A stretch of 17,607 nt of DNA from Mariaggregatimicrobium sp964498785 (GCA_964498785.1 CAZCJL010000134.1:1-17607); one strand, 5' to 3'; counted from the stretch's first letter, positions 1-7,249 are shown. Numbers and translations are program-made. The notes: generated by a model from the sequence alone, not told the origin.

Positions 1-77
1 AACCCTATGGCGTATTCATATTACGTCAAGTTTTTTGTGGATAATGAACTCCACGCATGTTCATTTTTCGTACTTTT

Positions 78-1823
78 TCAAAATAATGTCATTTGTTTCA
101 TTTCTGTTTTGGAATTTATTTTACATTCAAATTCACTCCAGTCTTTTAATGATATGTCTATGTCATCAGCTACAGATGAATAATTAAATAAATTATACAA
201 TTTAACTAAGTCAATACGCATTAATACATCTTTTGTAATAGACCTTTTTGAATCAGGAAATACAATTGCTTTTAAGAATTGTTGAGTATGGTGATGATTA
301 AGCAAATACAATGCAATTTGGGCAAAACGTTTTTCTTTGAAACCTATAAAGTAACATGTATCATCAAGCATCAATGGCTTTACATTTTCAGGTGAAACAA
401 GCGTAAATTGCGTCCTTTTATACATGCCTGAAATTGCTATTTTGTAAGGCATAAACGAATAATCGCCAACTCCGAAGATTGAAAAGCTTGGTTTTCCGTT
501 ATATATTGAAGATTTTCTTTTATCAAAAAATTCTCTGTTTTTATCTAAGTATTCAAAGGTTTGCGGGTATTCACGTTTTATATAGTTCGTTTCCTGACCA
601 ATTTTCTTTTGTGTTATTATAGTTAGTTTACGATAACTATTTGTTTCCGTATGTTTTAAATCGGAACTTTTTAATAAACCATAAACCAAATCACTTTCAA
701 TAATAAATTCTTGATTTAATCCATTTATGTAATGCCCATTATGTTTTTCAATTTCCATTACTTTAGAACAATCATGTTTGATTCCTTGTCTCCATACTAA
801 TTGACATTTACCGTCAATATCATTAGCTTGTTTGTAATCTATCACAGAATTAACAAAATTGTTCCCAACCCATCCAAAAACTCTACTTTCTTTTAGCGAA
901 TAGAAATCAATATCCTTACATGTTGTTTCAGGCTGTTTACTGAATTCAGAAAAGAATAAACATGCGTCAACAGAAACATTAAATTCTTTTTTTGCATCAA
1001 TAGTTAGTTTCCTTATTCCACCAATTGGAAACTTATTATTCTTTTGGTCAAAAAGCAGGGTTTTAACAACTGAGTTCTTAACTAAGAATCCAAAACATCC
1101 TTGATGAGAAGAGAAATGCTTTAACATTAAAAGTGAAATATACTCCCCAATATCAAAATTTCCCTTGCCTGTGATTGCATCATATCCACTATGCTTTTTA
1201 AAATTTGATTTTTTTGGTAAGTTTTTTGAATCAATCGAGCTTAATTCTGAATTAGTCACCCAAGGAGGATTACCAACTACTAATGTTTTTTGTAGTTTTG
1301 TTTCTTTTGATAATTTTTCAAAATCGAAGTCAAAAACATTATCATGTATAATTTCAATGCTTGGCTTTGATAAATTAAGATTTTTGATAAAAAGTTCTAA
1401 TATTTTGAACTTTGTTTCCCAAATGTATGGCTCATAAATCTCTATGCCGATTATTCTTTTAATGTTTGATATTTTTCTAAGTGACGCAATTATAAAACTG
1501 CCCTTACCGCAAGTAGGTTCAAGAACAAATTCAAAAGAATCAAAGCTTGAGTTATTCTTAATATAATCAACTGATTTTAATGACAATTCAGGATTAGTTT
1601 GAAAATCTCCATACTCTCTTCTGTCAGGTTCAGAAACGACATAATTTTTTTCTGCAACAAATTCAATAAGTTGATTTAGTTGTTCTTCATTATTAAAAAA
1701 TGTTTTAATTCCAGACATTTTTTCTAACTCTTCATTACATGACGATAAATCAGAAAAATGTTTGCGATTTGATGCAAAATAATCAATAACAACAGGCGAT
1801 ATGTCTAATTCATTGTAGTTCAT
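78..1823 (-). CDS. Type II N6-adenine DNA methyltransferase
   Basis: This 581-residue protein most likely methylates adenine in the recognition sequence of the neighbouring endonuclease and so protects host DNA. Visible motifs run in the gamma-class order: a motif X-like stretch around residues 71-88 (YGDFQTNPELS), the SAM-binding motif I EPTCGKGSF at 102-110, an acidic motif II at GIEIY (126-130), DNVFDFDF near 161-168, and the catalytic motif IV NPPW at 185-188. The long C-terminal part (about residue 300 onward) would hold the target recognition domain; I cannot read a specificity from it. The start codon overlaps the stop of the endonuclease gene by four bases (ATGA), so the two are translationally coupled. 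The codons are strongly AT-rich, as in its partner, which fits acquisition by transfer. The 77 bases beyond its stop contain no recognisable gene. Confidence in the adenine methyltransferase call is high; the subtype is inferred. Confidence 0.9.
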   Translation of the reverse strand: MNYNELDISPVVIDYFASNRKHFSDLSSCNEELEKMSGIKTFFNNEEQLNQLIEFVAEKNYVVSEPDRREYGDFQTNPELSLKSVDYIKNNSSFDSFEFVLEPTCGKGSFIIASLRKISNIKRIIGIEIYEPYIWETKFKILELFIKNLNLSKPSIEIIHDNVFDFDFEKLSKETKLQKTLVVGNPPWVTNSELSSIDSKNLPKKSNFKKHSGYDAITGKGNFDIGEYISLLMLKHFSSHQGCFGFLVKNSVVKTLLFDQKNNKFPIGGIRKLTIDAKKEFNVSVDACLFFSEFSKQPETTCKDIDFYSLKESRVFGWVGNNFVNSVIDYKQANDIDGKCQLVWRQGIKHDCSKVMEIEKHNGHYINGLNQEFIIESDLVYGLLKSSDLKHTETNSYRKLTIITQKKIGQETNYIKREYPQTFEYLDKNREFFDKRKSSIYNGKPSFSIFGVGDYSFMPYKIAISGMYKRTQFTLVSPENVKPLMLDDTCYFIGFKEKRFAQIALYLLNHHHTQQFLKAIVFPDSKRSITKDVLMRIDLVKLYNLFNYSSVADDIDISLKDWSEFECKINSKTEMKQMTLF

Positions 1824-2494
1824 TTGTTAACTTTGTCAACTAATTTTGAAATGCCATTTATTGTATCAGTCAAATAGACAACTCTTGCATACTGAATTCT
1901 CCATTGTAAGGCGTTAGAAATTGTCAAATACCCCTGTTCTGGGATTTTTGTTATTATACTATCTGCAATTTGACTTAATGTAATATCATCAGCTGGTATA
2001 TTTTTGTCATTTAGATAGGCAATTATATCTTCTTTAATTGCTCCATCTTTTATCATTTCTCTTATTCTGAATGTTGTGGTGTAATCTGCAGTTCTGCCTT
2101 TTTCAAGAAAGGAACAACTAAGAAAATCAAGAATTGCAGTTCCACGCTTAGGGTCATCACTTTTCTCGTAAACAAAAACAAGTAAATTGTATCCTAATCC
2201 AAATATTTTTTGCTTTGCATCTTTAAACGGACATGAAGATTGAGGTTGTTTTATTGAAGTTACTTTTATATCTGTTAATATATCATCACTTGGTAAATCA
2301 ATTCCTTTTGCAGACGACCCCTTTTCATACTCATAGTTTTCATCCAGATATTTTTGAAACTTATGTTCGATATAAGTACCTACTGCTTTGCCATCAGTAA
2401 CGCCATAAAGGTCTTTGTTGGAATAAGTTGATTCTTTATTGCAAAAATCTTGTGCAGCATTTTTTAGCGTTTTAATTGTCAGTTTCTTTTTCAT
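1820..2494 (-). CDS. Type II restriction endonuclease, PD-(D/E)XK type
   Basis: This 224-residue protein is the probable cutting subunit of a type II restriction-modification system. The likely active site is D66 in GIDLPS followed by D75-I76-K77 in the segment DILTDIKVTS, which has the spacing of a PD-(D/E)XK nuclease core. The following strand and helix (QPQSSCPFKDAKQKIFGLGY, then LLVFVYEK) are as expected for that fold, and the wording is familiar from proteins annotated as restriction endonucleases. A good ribosome-binding sequence (AGGA, seven bases upstream) supports the start at 2494. The gene is first in the operon, upstream of its methyltransferase, with a four-base overlap. No controller (C) protein gene lies upstream; instead there are palindromes at 2594-2636. 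The specificity is unknown. An alternative is a nuclease of another defence system, but the coupling to a solitary N6 methyltransferase makes restriction-modification the simplest reading. Confidence 0.8.
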   Translation of the reverse strand: MKKKLTIKTLKNAAQDFCNKESTYSNKDLYGVTDGKAVGTYIEHKFQKYLDENYEYEKGSSAKGIDLPSDDILTDIKVTSIKQPQSSCPFKDAKQKIFGLGYNLLVFVYEKSDDPKRGTAILDFLSCSFLEKGRTADYTTTFRIREMIKDGAIKEDIIAYLNDKNIPADDITLSQIADSIITKIPEQGYLTISNALQWRIQYARVVYLTDTINGISKLVDKVNK

Positions 2495-2593
2495 TCAAAA
2501 TCCTTTTTTTATTTACAAAAATAGTCAATTTAACGAGGCATTTCAATTTTGCACTGTCTTTTTAGCATTGGCGGTAACGTCTGTGTATATTCA

Positions 2594-2636
2594 TTGTTGT
2601 TATTCCACCATTTTGGTGGGCTAACAACAATTGTTG
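2594..2636. repeat. Nested palindromes upstream of the restriction operon
   Basis: Arms TTGTTGTTA (2594-2602) and TAACAACAA (2622-2630) pair perfectly; inside them CCACCA (2605-2610) pairs with TGGTGG (2614-2619) around a TTT loop, with a two-by-two internal mismatch. The right arm is shared with a second perfect palindrome, CAACAATTGTTG (2625-2636). This sits about 100 bases upstream of the endonuclease start and could be an operator, a terminator of an upstream transcript, or a folded recombination site. It lacks the GTTRRRY box expected of an attC end. Confidence 0.6.
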
Positions 2637-2685
2637 ATATATTTCTTTTAAAATTACATCCACTTGAAATCTCTTTTTCTCTTAC

Positions 2686-2758
2686 ACCTAATGTCTCGCT
2701 CACCTGTTAAAGTGGGCGCTTTTTGCTCACTTTATCAGGTGAAGTGGAGTTGTTGGGC
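2686..2758 (-). repeat. Large hairpin with weak attC-like flanks
   Basis: CACCTG-type arms at 2701-2717 and 2725-2741 form a 17-bp stem with two mismatches and a short loop. On the minus strand it is preceded by GCCCAAC (2758-2752), which matches the RYYYAAC box of attC sites, and followed by ATTAGGT (2692-2686), one base away from GTTRRRY. It has no extrahelical base, and the second box is imperfect, so it may be a decayed attC or an unrelated transcription terminator. Confidence 0.35.
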
Positions 2759-2779
2759 GGCTGCCGGGAGAGCGAAACA

Positions 2780-2808
2780 TTGAGCGGACGTCTTTTCAGT
2801 CCGCTCAA
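2780..2808. repeat. Perfect 10-bp hairpin
   Basis: TTGAGCGGAC at 2780-2789 and GTCCGCTCAA at 2799-2808 are perfect inverted copies around a nine-base loop. The right arm overlaps the R'-like box of the attC-like element next to it, so the two structures cannot form at once. Confidence 0.65.
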
Positions 2809-2935
2809 CGATTTGATCACTTGCTGATGGGCATTCAACGCACAGACCGTCCCGGCTAAATCTGATTTTTAATTGTTGTACAAATTTTCTGGATTTCAAA
2901 GTCCGCCCATCAGTCAAGTGCATTAAAAGTTAGGC
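2803..2935 (-). repeat. attC-like integron recombination site
   Basis: Read on the minus strand, the element has every part of an attC site. An RYYYAAC box (GCCTAAC, 2935-2929) is followed by an 8-base spacer and arm CACTTGACTGATGGGC (2920-2905). A loop region of 72 bases comes next. The matching arm GCCCATCAGCAAGTG (2832-2818) is followed by a second 8-base spacer and a GTTRRRY box (GTTGAGC, 2809-2803). The long arms pair perfectly except for one extra base (position 2914) in the 5' arm, which corresponds to the extrahelical base that gives attC its polarity. The two spacers are equal in length and not complementary, like the unpaired central spacer. The total of 133 bp is within the range of long attC sites. 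A small orphan gene ends 51 bp upstream in the matching orientation, as in a gene cassette. No integrase gene is visible, so function is inferred. Confidence 0.55.
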
Positions 2936-2985
2936 TAACACACATATTTAAAGTGTTAAACATTGTATTTTGAATTGATATTAAT

Positions 2986-3324
2986 CTAATAATTCATTAA
3001 TGAAATAATATAATCACTCCATGAGTAACTCCAGAGTACTAATAATATTAATTCTAATAATCCAGTTATTCTTCTTTGGAATTTTAATTTTTGTAGATTG
3101 CTTTGCCATTGTGTCTTATTACCAATATCAAAATTTAGAGAAGATTTAGATATTAAAATTATAATTGTATAAAGAAAGAAAATTAACCCCAGAATCAACC
3201 AAAATAATCGTAACTTCGCATAATAAAATGCGATAATTTGACATATCGCAAATAGAGTGAATAATAGGTAATTACAAATATATTTTTGGGTATAACTAAG
3301 TATTAACCCCTCAACACCAAACAA
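2986..3324 (-). CDS. Small membrane protein, possible gene-cassette cargo
   Basis: I do not recognise this 112-residue protein. It has three likely membrane segments: roughly residues 17-35 (NYLLFTLFAICQIIAFYYA), 38-58 (LRLFWLILGLIFFLYTIIILI) and 90-110 (LLELILLVLWSYSWSDYIISL), with a polar, lysine-rich loop of about 30 residues between the second and third. The only available initiation codon near the start is TTG at 3324, directly preceded by an in-frame TGA; there is no internal ATG before the last three residues, so the start is uncertain. It is strongly AT-rich. On its own strand it is followed 51 bp later by the attC-like element, the arrangement of an integron cassette. It could also be a truncated remnant. 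Confidence 0.5.
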   Translation of the reverse strand: MFGVEGLILSYTQKYICNYLLFTLFAICQIIAFYYAKLRLFWLILGLIFFLYTIIILISKSSLNFDIGNKTQWQSNLQKLKFQRRITGLLELILLVLWSYSWSDYIISLMNY

Positions 3325-3333
3325 TCAATCGTT

Positions 3334-3365
3334 TCTAAATATAGAAAGAAATTTCTATATTTAGA
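3334..3365 (-). terminator. Perfect 14-bp hairpin with GAAA loop
   Basis: TCTAAATATAGAAA (3334-3347) and TTTCTATATTTAGA (3352-3365) are exact inverted copies separated by only four bases (GAAA on the plus strand, TTTC on the minus strand). The stem begins 11 bases after the stop codon of the minus-strand gene that ends at 3377. The position suggests a transcription terminator or 3'-end stabiliser, but the stem is AT-rich and has no U-tract, so termination is not certain. Confidence 0.5.
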
Positions 3366-3376
3366 CATATCAATTA

Positions 3377-3715
3377 TCAGTCAACGATTCTATTTGTCAA
3401 ATTAAGTGCATCGACATGTTTATAAATTAATTGCCATACTTTCTGGTGCGGATCCCAGATACCACCGGCAGATTTTACTTGCTCCCTTAACTTCGTTTCA
3501 TTGAATTCTATTTTCAGTCTTACTTTTTTATTCAACGGTATTTTCGCCGAATCCGGCTGCCAGGGCATAGTTTCAATAATTAATTCGATAGTTTTATATG
3601 CTCGTTGGTTTTCATCATCATATCGGTATCTGACACAGACTAAATTTTCGCCATAGCGTTCCAAAAGTTTTTTTGTCCCCGGTTGTCCGGGTAAAAGCTT
3701 TTTATTTGCTCTCAT
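3377..3715 (-). CDS. Conserved hypothetical protein
   Basis: This 112-residue protein resembles a small conserved family of unknown function that I recall from many bacterial genomes, characterised by an N-terminal motif like KLLPGQPGTKKLLERYGENL, then VCVRYRYD, and a C-terminal motif AGGIWDPHQKVWQL (about 84-97). It is basic, soluble and has no signal peptide. The sequence starts at an ATG without a strong ribosome-binding site and ends 11 bases before a perfect hairpin. It follows the BrnTA pair on the same strand with a 40-base gap and might share its transcript. The basic charge and the association with mobile DNA would allow nucleic-acid binding, but nothing in the sequence proves it. 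Confidence 0.7.
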   Translation of the reverse strand: MRANKKLLPGQPGTKKLLERYGENLVCVRYRYDDENQRAYKTIELIIETMPWQPDSAKIPLNKKVRLKIEFNETKLREQVKSAGGIWDPHQKVWQLIYKHVDALNLTNRIVD

Positions 3716-3755
3716 TTCAAAATTAGAAGTTTTATTTTATTCATGAATTAAAATA

Positions 3756-4016
3756 TTATTTGTCAGCAGTTTGCAGCTCTTCTCTGATGACCTTTCTAAT
3801 AGTTCTTTCAAGCATCCCTTCTCTTGTCTGGATATGCTCTCTTAGTGCTTCATTAATAAGTGTTTGATAGTTACCACCGCCAGCTTGATTTACTTGATTG
3901 CGAAACCAATCCAGTATACTGTTATCAATACGAATCGTAATCCGTTGCTTGTTTGTTGGCGATTTTACAATAGCCCCCTGTTTTGCATTATCAAAATTAT
4001 ACTCTTTTTTGTTCAT
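3756..4016 (-). CDS. brnA: BrnA family antitoxin
   Basis: This 86-residue protein is the probable antitoxin that binds BrnT and represses the shared promoter. It carries the family signature: KQRITIRIDNSILDWFRNQ (about residues 23-41), a beta-strand and first helix of a ribbon-helix-helix-like DNA-binding fold, then GGGNYQTLINEALREHI (46-62). The charged C-terminal tail probably contacts the toxin. Its start lies inside the end of brnT (20-base overlap), the usual toxin-first order of this system, so it is translated from the same mRNA. Confidence 0.88.
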   Translation of the reverse strand: MNKKEYNFDNAKQGAIVKSPTNKQRITIRIDNSILDWFRNQVNQAGGGNYQTLINEALREHIQTREGMLERTIRKVIREELQTADK

Positions 4017-4272
4017 ATGACATCCTTTCTCTCTTTGTTGCTCGTCGTGCAGAAATTATACGTATATCATCATTTCTATAAGTGTATACGACAACGATCA
4101 ATCGTCCTAAAAAATCTGATCCTATACTTACAAAGCGTTGTTCACTTTCAATATGTTGTTCTTCAATAGTTAAAGCCCAATCATCTTCAAATATACCAAC
4201 TGCATCAGCGAATTCAATACCATGTTTTCTAAGATTAGATGCTGCCTTTTTAGGATCCCATTGATAGTTCAT
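3997..4272 (-). CDS. brnT: BrnT family ribonuclease toxin
   Basis: This is a small toxin of the BrnT family, a RelE-like RNase that stops translation when not bound by BrnA. From the chosen start the protein has 91 residues and shows the family pattern in order: WDPKKAASNLRKHGIEFADA near the N-terminus, EQRFVSIGSDFLGRLIVVVYTYR in the middle and IRIISARRATKRERMSYEQ at the end, which holds the conserved basic and acidic residues. A longer reading from 4290 is possible (six extra residues), but it would begin upstream of the -10 box at 4283-4278, so the start at 4272 is preferred. The gene overlaps brnA by 20 bases. The neighbourhood of mobile elements fits a laterally acquired module. Confidence 0.88.
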   Translation of the reverse strand: MNYQWDPKKAASNLRKHGIEFADAVGIFEDDWALTIEEQHIESEQRFVSIGSDFLGRLIVVVYTYRNDDIRIISARRATKRERMSYEQKRV

Positions 4273-4277
4273 AATAT

Positions 4278-4306
4278 AATATATGCACAAAATGTGTACA
4301 TATCAA
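4278..4306 (-). promoter_or_regulatory. brnTA promoter with operator-like repeat
   Basis: On the minus strand TTGATA (4306-4301) and TATATT (4283-4278) are separated by exactly 17 bases, close to the sigma-70 consensus. The spacer contains an imperfect inverted repeat, TGTACACA then TTGTGCA, a plausible BrnA operator. The predicted transcript start falls within a base or so of the ATG at 4272, so the brnT message would be leaderless or nearly so. Confidence 0.6.
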
Positions 4307-4348
4307 GAGAAAAGATTTATTTTTAATATTAATTTTCATATCGGTCGG

Positions 4349-4471
4349 ATCGGATAGGTCACGGGGTTCGCACCCCGTTTCCCTCCTAAGAACTCAGCGT
4401 GACAGTTTCCCGTCACTGAGCTCAAGCATTTCAAAGGCAAACCCTTGTGGGATCACCCGACAGTTAAACTT
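4349..4471 (-). ncRNA. Group II intron 3' end, domains V and VI
   Basis: Minus-strand positions 4423-4390 form a canonical 34-nt domain V: it begins GAGC (with the catalytic AGC), closes a GAAA tetraloop at positions 15-18, has a two-base bulge (CG) at 25-26 and ends GAGTTC pairing with the start. All remaining positions pair. It is followed by a domain VI hairpin (ACGGGGT with ACCCCGT, about 4378-4361) and a pyrimidine-rich tail; the intron 3' end is probably near 4349-4353. It belongs to the RT fragment just upstream on the same strand. Confidence 0.8.
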
Positions 4472-5251
4472 CTAATAATTTAAAGCCAGCCTCATTTGAC
4501 GAGACGTAAACCCTGGCAGATGCTTTGATCCTTTAACATTCCGTCGTTCCCAAAAATATCTTGAGTATTCTTTCATGTAAGGATTCGCATCCGCTTTTAT
4601 CTTTTTATGTCGTTTAATTCCTATTGCGCTTGTCTTTATTACTTCGTATATTTTGCTCTTGTTTTTAAGTTTCACAACAACAGCAAAAATGCTGTGAGTC
4701 TTACCCGCAGACCAGTATTTATTGTAAATCCATTTACTGGACTTGTTGGAGTGCCGTTTCCGAAGCATACGCCATAGTTGATGATAAACATAATCATCGA
4801 CATATTTGAACGCTTCCGATGAAACCACATGACGATGATAATACGCCCAGCCTCTCAGTATTTCATTGAGCTTTTTTATCATGACAATCATCGAAGCGCC
4901 GACATGTTTACGGATTATCGCTCCTACTTTTCGGATGAGGTCGAGGACTCCCTCTTTTGACGGTGTGATATGCAACGTGTTACCATGTTTGCGAAAAGTT
5001 TGACCGAGGAACGTAAAACCGTGTCGGATATATGTGATCTTAGTTTTCTCCTCTGATAATTTAAGACCTCGTGGATCAAGAAATCTTTCGATTGCTGGCA
5101 GTACATTATTTTCCAGAATCGTTTTCGACTTCCCGGTGACAATAAAATCATCTGCATAGCGATCAAAGCTAACTCGTGATCGTCTTGGTACAGATTCATG
5201 TATTGCTTTTTCCAGACCATCCAGGGTCATATTAGCAAGAGTGGGACTGAT
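4472..5251 (-). pseudogene. ltrA: Group II intron reverse transcriptase/maturase, 3' fragment
   Basis: Only the C-terminal part of an intron-encoded protein remains. The readable frame starts at ISPTLANMTLDGLE (Ile codon at 5251-5249), corresponding to RT motif 4 just before the catalytic YADD (in FDRYADDFIVTG). It continues through the later RT motifs (GLKLSEEKTKITYI, GFTFLGQTF) and maturase domain X (NEILRGWAYYHRHVVSSEAFKYVDDYVYHQLWRML). It ends with ANPYMKEYSRYFWERR and a short tail, so the HNH endonuclease zinc motif found in many relatives is absent or reduced. The N-terminal half, RT motifs 0-3, is missing: the IS21 terminal repeat begins at the very next base. The first ATG (5230) is an internal methionine, not a real start. 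The intron can no longer move by itself. Confidence 0.88.
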
Positions 5252-5315
5252 TGCATATTCCGGTGAAACCTGCCACCCTGTGAATTAAAAATAAGATAAA
5301 AAAATTAAAAAGTCA

Positions 5316-5338
5316 AGTGGCAGTTTTCGTCCGGAATA
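5316..5338 (+). repeat. Internal copy of IS21 end repeat (istB side)
   Basis: A 23-bp unit starting AGTGGCAGTTTTC and ending CCGGAATA lies 37 bp inside the left terminus. It has the same orientation as the right-end units, so it is inverted relative to the neighbouring terminal repeat at 5252-5278. It is nearly identical to the unit at 7341-7363. It is probably a transposase-binding site. Confidence 0.7.
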
Positions 5339-6067
5339 CTATGTTTTCTTTTTTCTCATGGATTCTCCTTTGAGATCAATTTTGTATGCATTATGAAATA
5401 ATCTGTCACAAATAGCATCGGCGACAGTCGGATTGGCGATGATTTCATGCCAGCTTTTTAATGGAAATTGCGACGTAATAATCATCGAATGTTGAGCATA
5501 GCGATCTTCGAGCAATTCTAACAAGATCAATTTACTTTGCTCATCGATTGGATGCAACCCAAAATCGTCGAGTATCAAAATATATTTCTTTTTTAATTTT
5601 TTGAGCTCTTTGTCATAAGTTCCATCAGCTTTGGCAAACTTGAGTCTGGAAAACAATTTTATACAACTGGCGTAACTGACACTAAACCCGAGTATAGCCG
5701 CCTGATGTCCAAGCGCACAGGCGAGAAAACTTTTCCCGACTCCTGTAGGCCCGGTGATGAGAATATTTTCACCCTTTTCAATCCAGTTACACTGTGAAAG
5801 TCGCAGCATCAAATTTTTATCAAGATTTCGGGAATGGATAAAATCAATCTGTTCAAACGAAACGTTATATCTGAAATCGGCTGCTTTAATCAAGCGATTG
5901 AGTTTACGGTTGTATCGCTCGTCCCATTCAGCATCCACCAGATGAGCGATCAGCTCATCCGGTGTAAAGTTATGCGTAATATTGGTTTGCATGGTTGTCT
6001 GGAATGCCTGTCTCATACCGTTGAGTTTCATCTGTTTCATTTTTTCCATGGTAGCTTCATTGATCAT
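5339..6067 (-). CDS. istB: IS21 helper ATPase IstB
   Basis: IstB is the AAA+ ATPase that assists the IstA transposase in target selection and DNA remodelling. This copy has 242 residues, the normal length, and looks intact. It starts with the IstB N-terminal domain (MKLNGMRQAFQ near residue 12), followed by the Walker A motif GPTGVGKS (about 105-112), Walker B ILILDDFG (about 163-170) and a sensor-type segment MIITSQFPLKSWHE, then a short basic tail. A strong ribosome-binding sequence (AGGAGA, about six bases upstream) fixes the start. It begins nine bases after the istA stop and would be co-transcribed with it. Without a working IstA it could act only with another copy in trans. Confidence 0.93.
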   Translation of the reverse strand: MINEATMEKMKQMKLNGMRQAFQTTMQTNITHNFTPDELIAHLVDAEWDERYNRKLNRLIKAADFRYNVSFEQIDFIHSRNLDKNLMLRLSQCNWIEKGENILITGPTGVGKSFLACALGHQAAILGFSVSYASCIKLFSRLKFAKADGTYDKELKKLKKKYILILDDFGLHPIDEQSKLILLELLEDRYAQHSMIITSQFPLKSWHEIIANPTVADAICDRLFHNAYKIDLKGESMRKKKT

Positions 6068-6076
6068 GATATTCTC

Positions 6077-7248
6077 CTATTGATAATAGCGCTGTCCCCG
6101 GACATTGTTGTTATCCGGGAGTGATTGAAATTGCTCTTCCTGGTAATTATCGAGATCATTTTCCAGGATATATTTAATACCTTTGTAGGTGAGATAATCA
6201 AACTCGATTGCCTTTTCACATGCGTTATTCAAGCGGTGGTTGTCATATTTATCTGTTAATTTTAAAATACCAAGACAAGTTTTAAATGCCTGTTCCGGAT
6301 GCTTTCTGCTTGATAAAATGGTGTTAATTACTGTTGCTGTATGTTTTCCGATTTTTGTTGCCCAGTTAGTAAAGCGTTGTGGCGACCAGTCGCCATATTG
6401 ACGATGCTGTTTGGGCATATGTTCTGTGATAGTAGAATAACCGTTGATTGCCGGGCTTCGTTTATGCAGTGCGATAGGGCTTTATCTTTGGGATGATTAG
6501 GTCGGGCAGGCAAAATTGTTGTCTGATAGTGGCGAGCAAAATCAGCGTATTCCGGATTGATGTCCGGTTCGTATTTGTTGTTTTTATGAATAGCTGATTT
6601 GAGACAGTCAGGTACAATTGCCTTTGGAACGCCACCAAAATAGTAGAGCGCATTTTGATTTGCTTTAATCCAGTCATGTTTTTTCTGGCTGGCAACAGCT
6701 TCAACATAAGTATTTTGGCTGGCACCCAGAACACCAATGAATGTCTCAACTTCTGTGACTTCGCCGGTTTGTTTGTCGATAATTTCCAACTTCTTCCCGG
6801 CAAAGTCAACAAACATCTTATCACCTGCTTTATGAGTAATATGCATGGTGATTTCCGATGAACTACGCCACATTTGGTAGTGATAACAAAATTGGGTGTA
6901 GCTATAGCCATCTGGATGTTCCTGGCGATATTCGTGCTACAATATTTGCAAAGTAACGCCAGTTCGTTTCAATTCTTTGCTGATGGAATCAAATTTATGG
7001 TGAAGTGTGTTGTAGCGTTCATTTTTCACACTGACTGTGTTAGTTATTGTTTGAAGCAAAGTATCGTCATCCATGGTTTTGATCATGTCATACGATAGTC
7101 CAGCTTTTTTGACTTTGCTTAAATATTCTGACACGACTGGTCGTGATACACTTAATGCTCTTGAGATCGCTCGTTTACTTAAGCCAGCTATTTGGTCTAG
7201 TCGAACCATTTCTCTGATTTTGTTCATGGTGATTCTTTTCCTCGGCAT
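6077..7248 (-). pseudogene. istA: IS21 transposase IstA, broken by stop and deletion
   Basis: Three frame pieces together make a shortened IstA. Piece one (7248-6937) carries the N-terminal helix-turn-helix (LSKRAISRALSVSRPVVSEYL) and ends at TAG (6939-6937). The frame continues straight on as HEYRQEHPDGYSYTQF, where relatives have a tryptophan before the matching stretch, so TGG to TAG is the likely change. Piece two holds the first two catalytic aspartates (MFVDFAGK and AIVPDCLKS) up to RPNHPKDKA. There, around 6473-6482, the frame shifts by a large internal deletion (roughly 130 codons by comparison with the usual length near 500) that removes the third catalytic residue, the Glu after HPKDKA. 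Piece three resumes at ALHKRSPAINGYSTITEHMPKQHRQY and ends normally. The start has a good AGGGGAA ribosome-binding sequence. The product cannot be an active transposase. Confidence 0.9.
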
Positions 7249-7249
7249 T

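Noticed and set aside
2735..2923. Minus-strand open frame of 62 codons
   Set aside because: It lies over the inverted repeats of the attC-like region, has no ribosome-binding site and an unprotein-like composition.
6462..6911. 149-codon frame overlapping istA
   Set aside because: It is an alternative frame of the broken transposase; the protein motifs are in the other frame.
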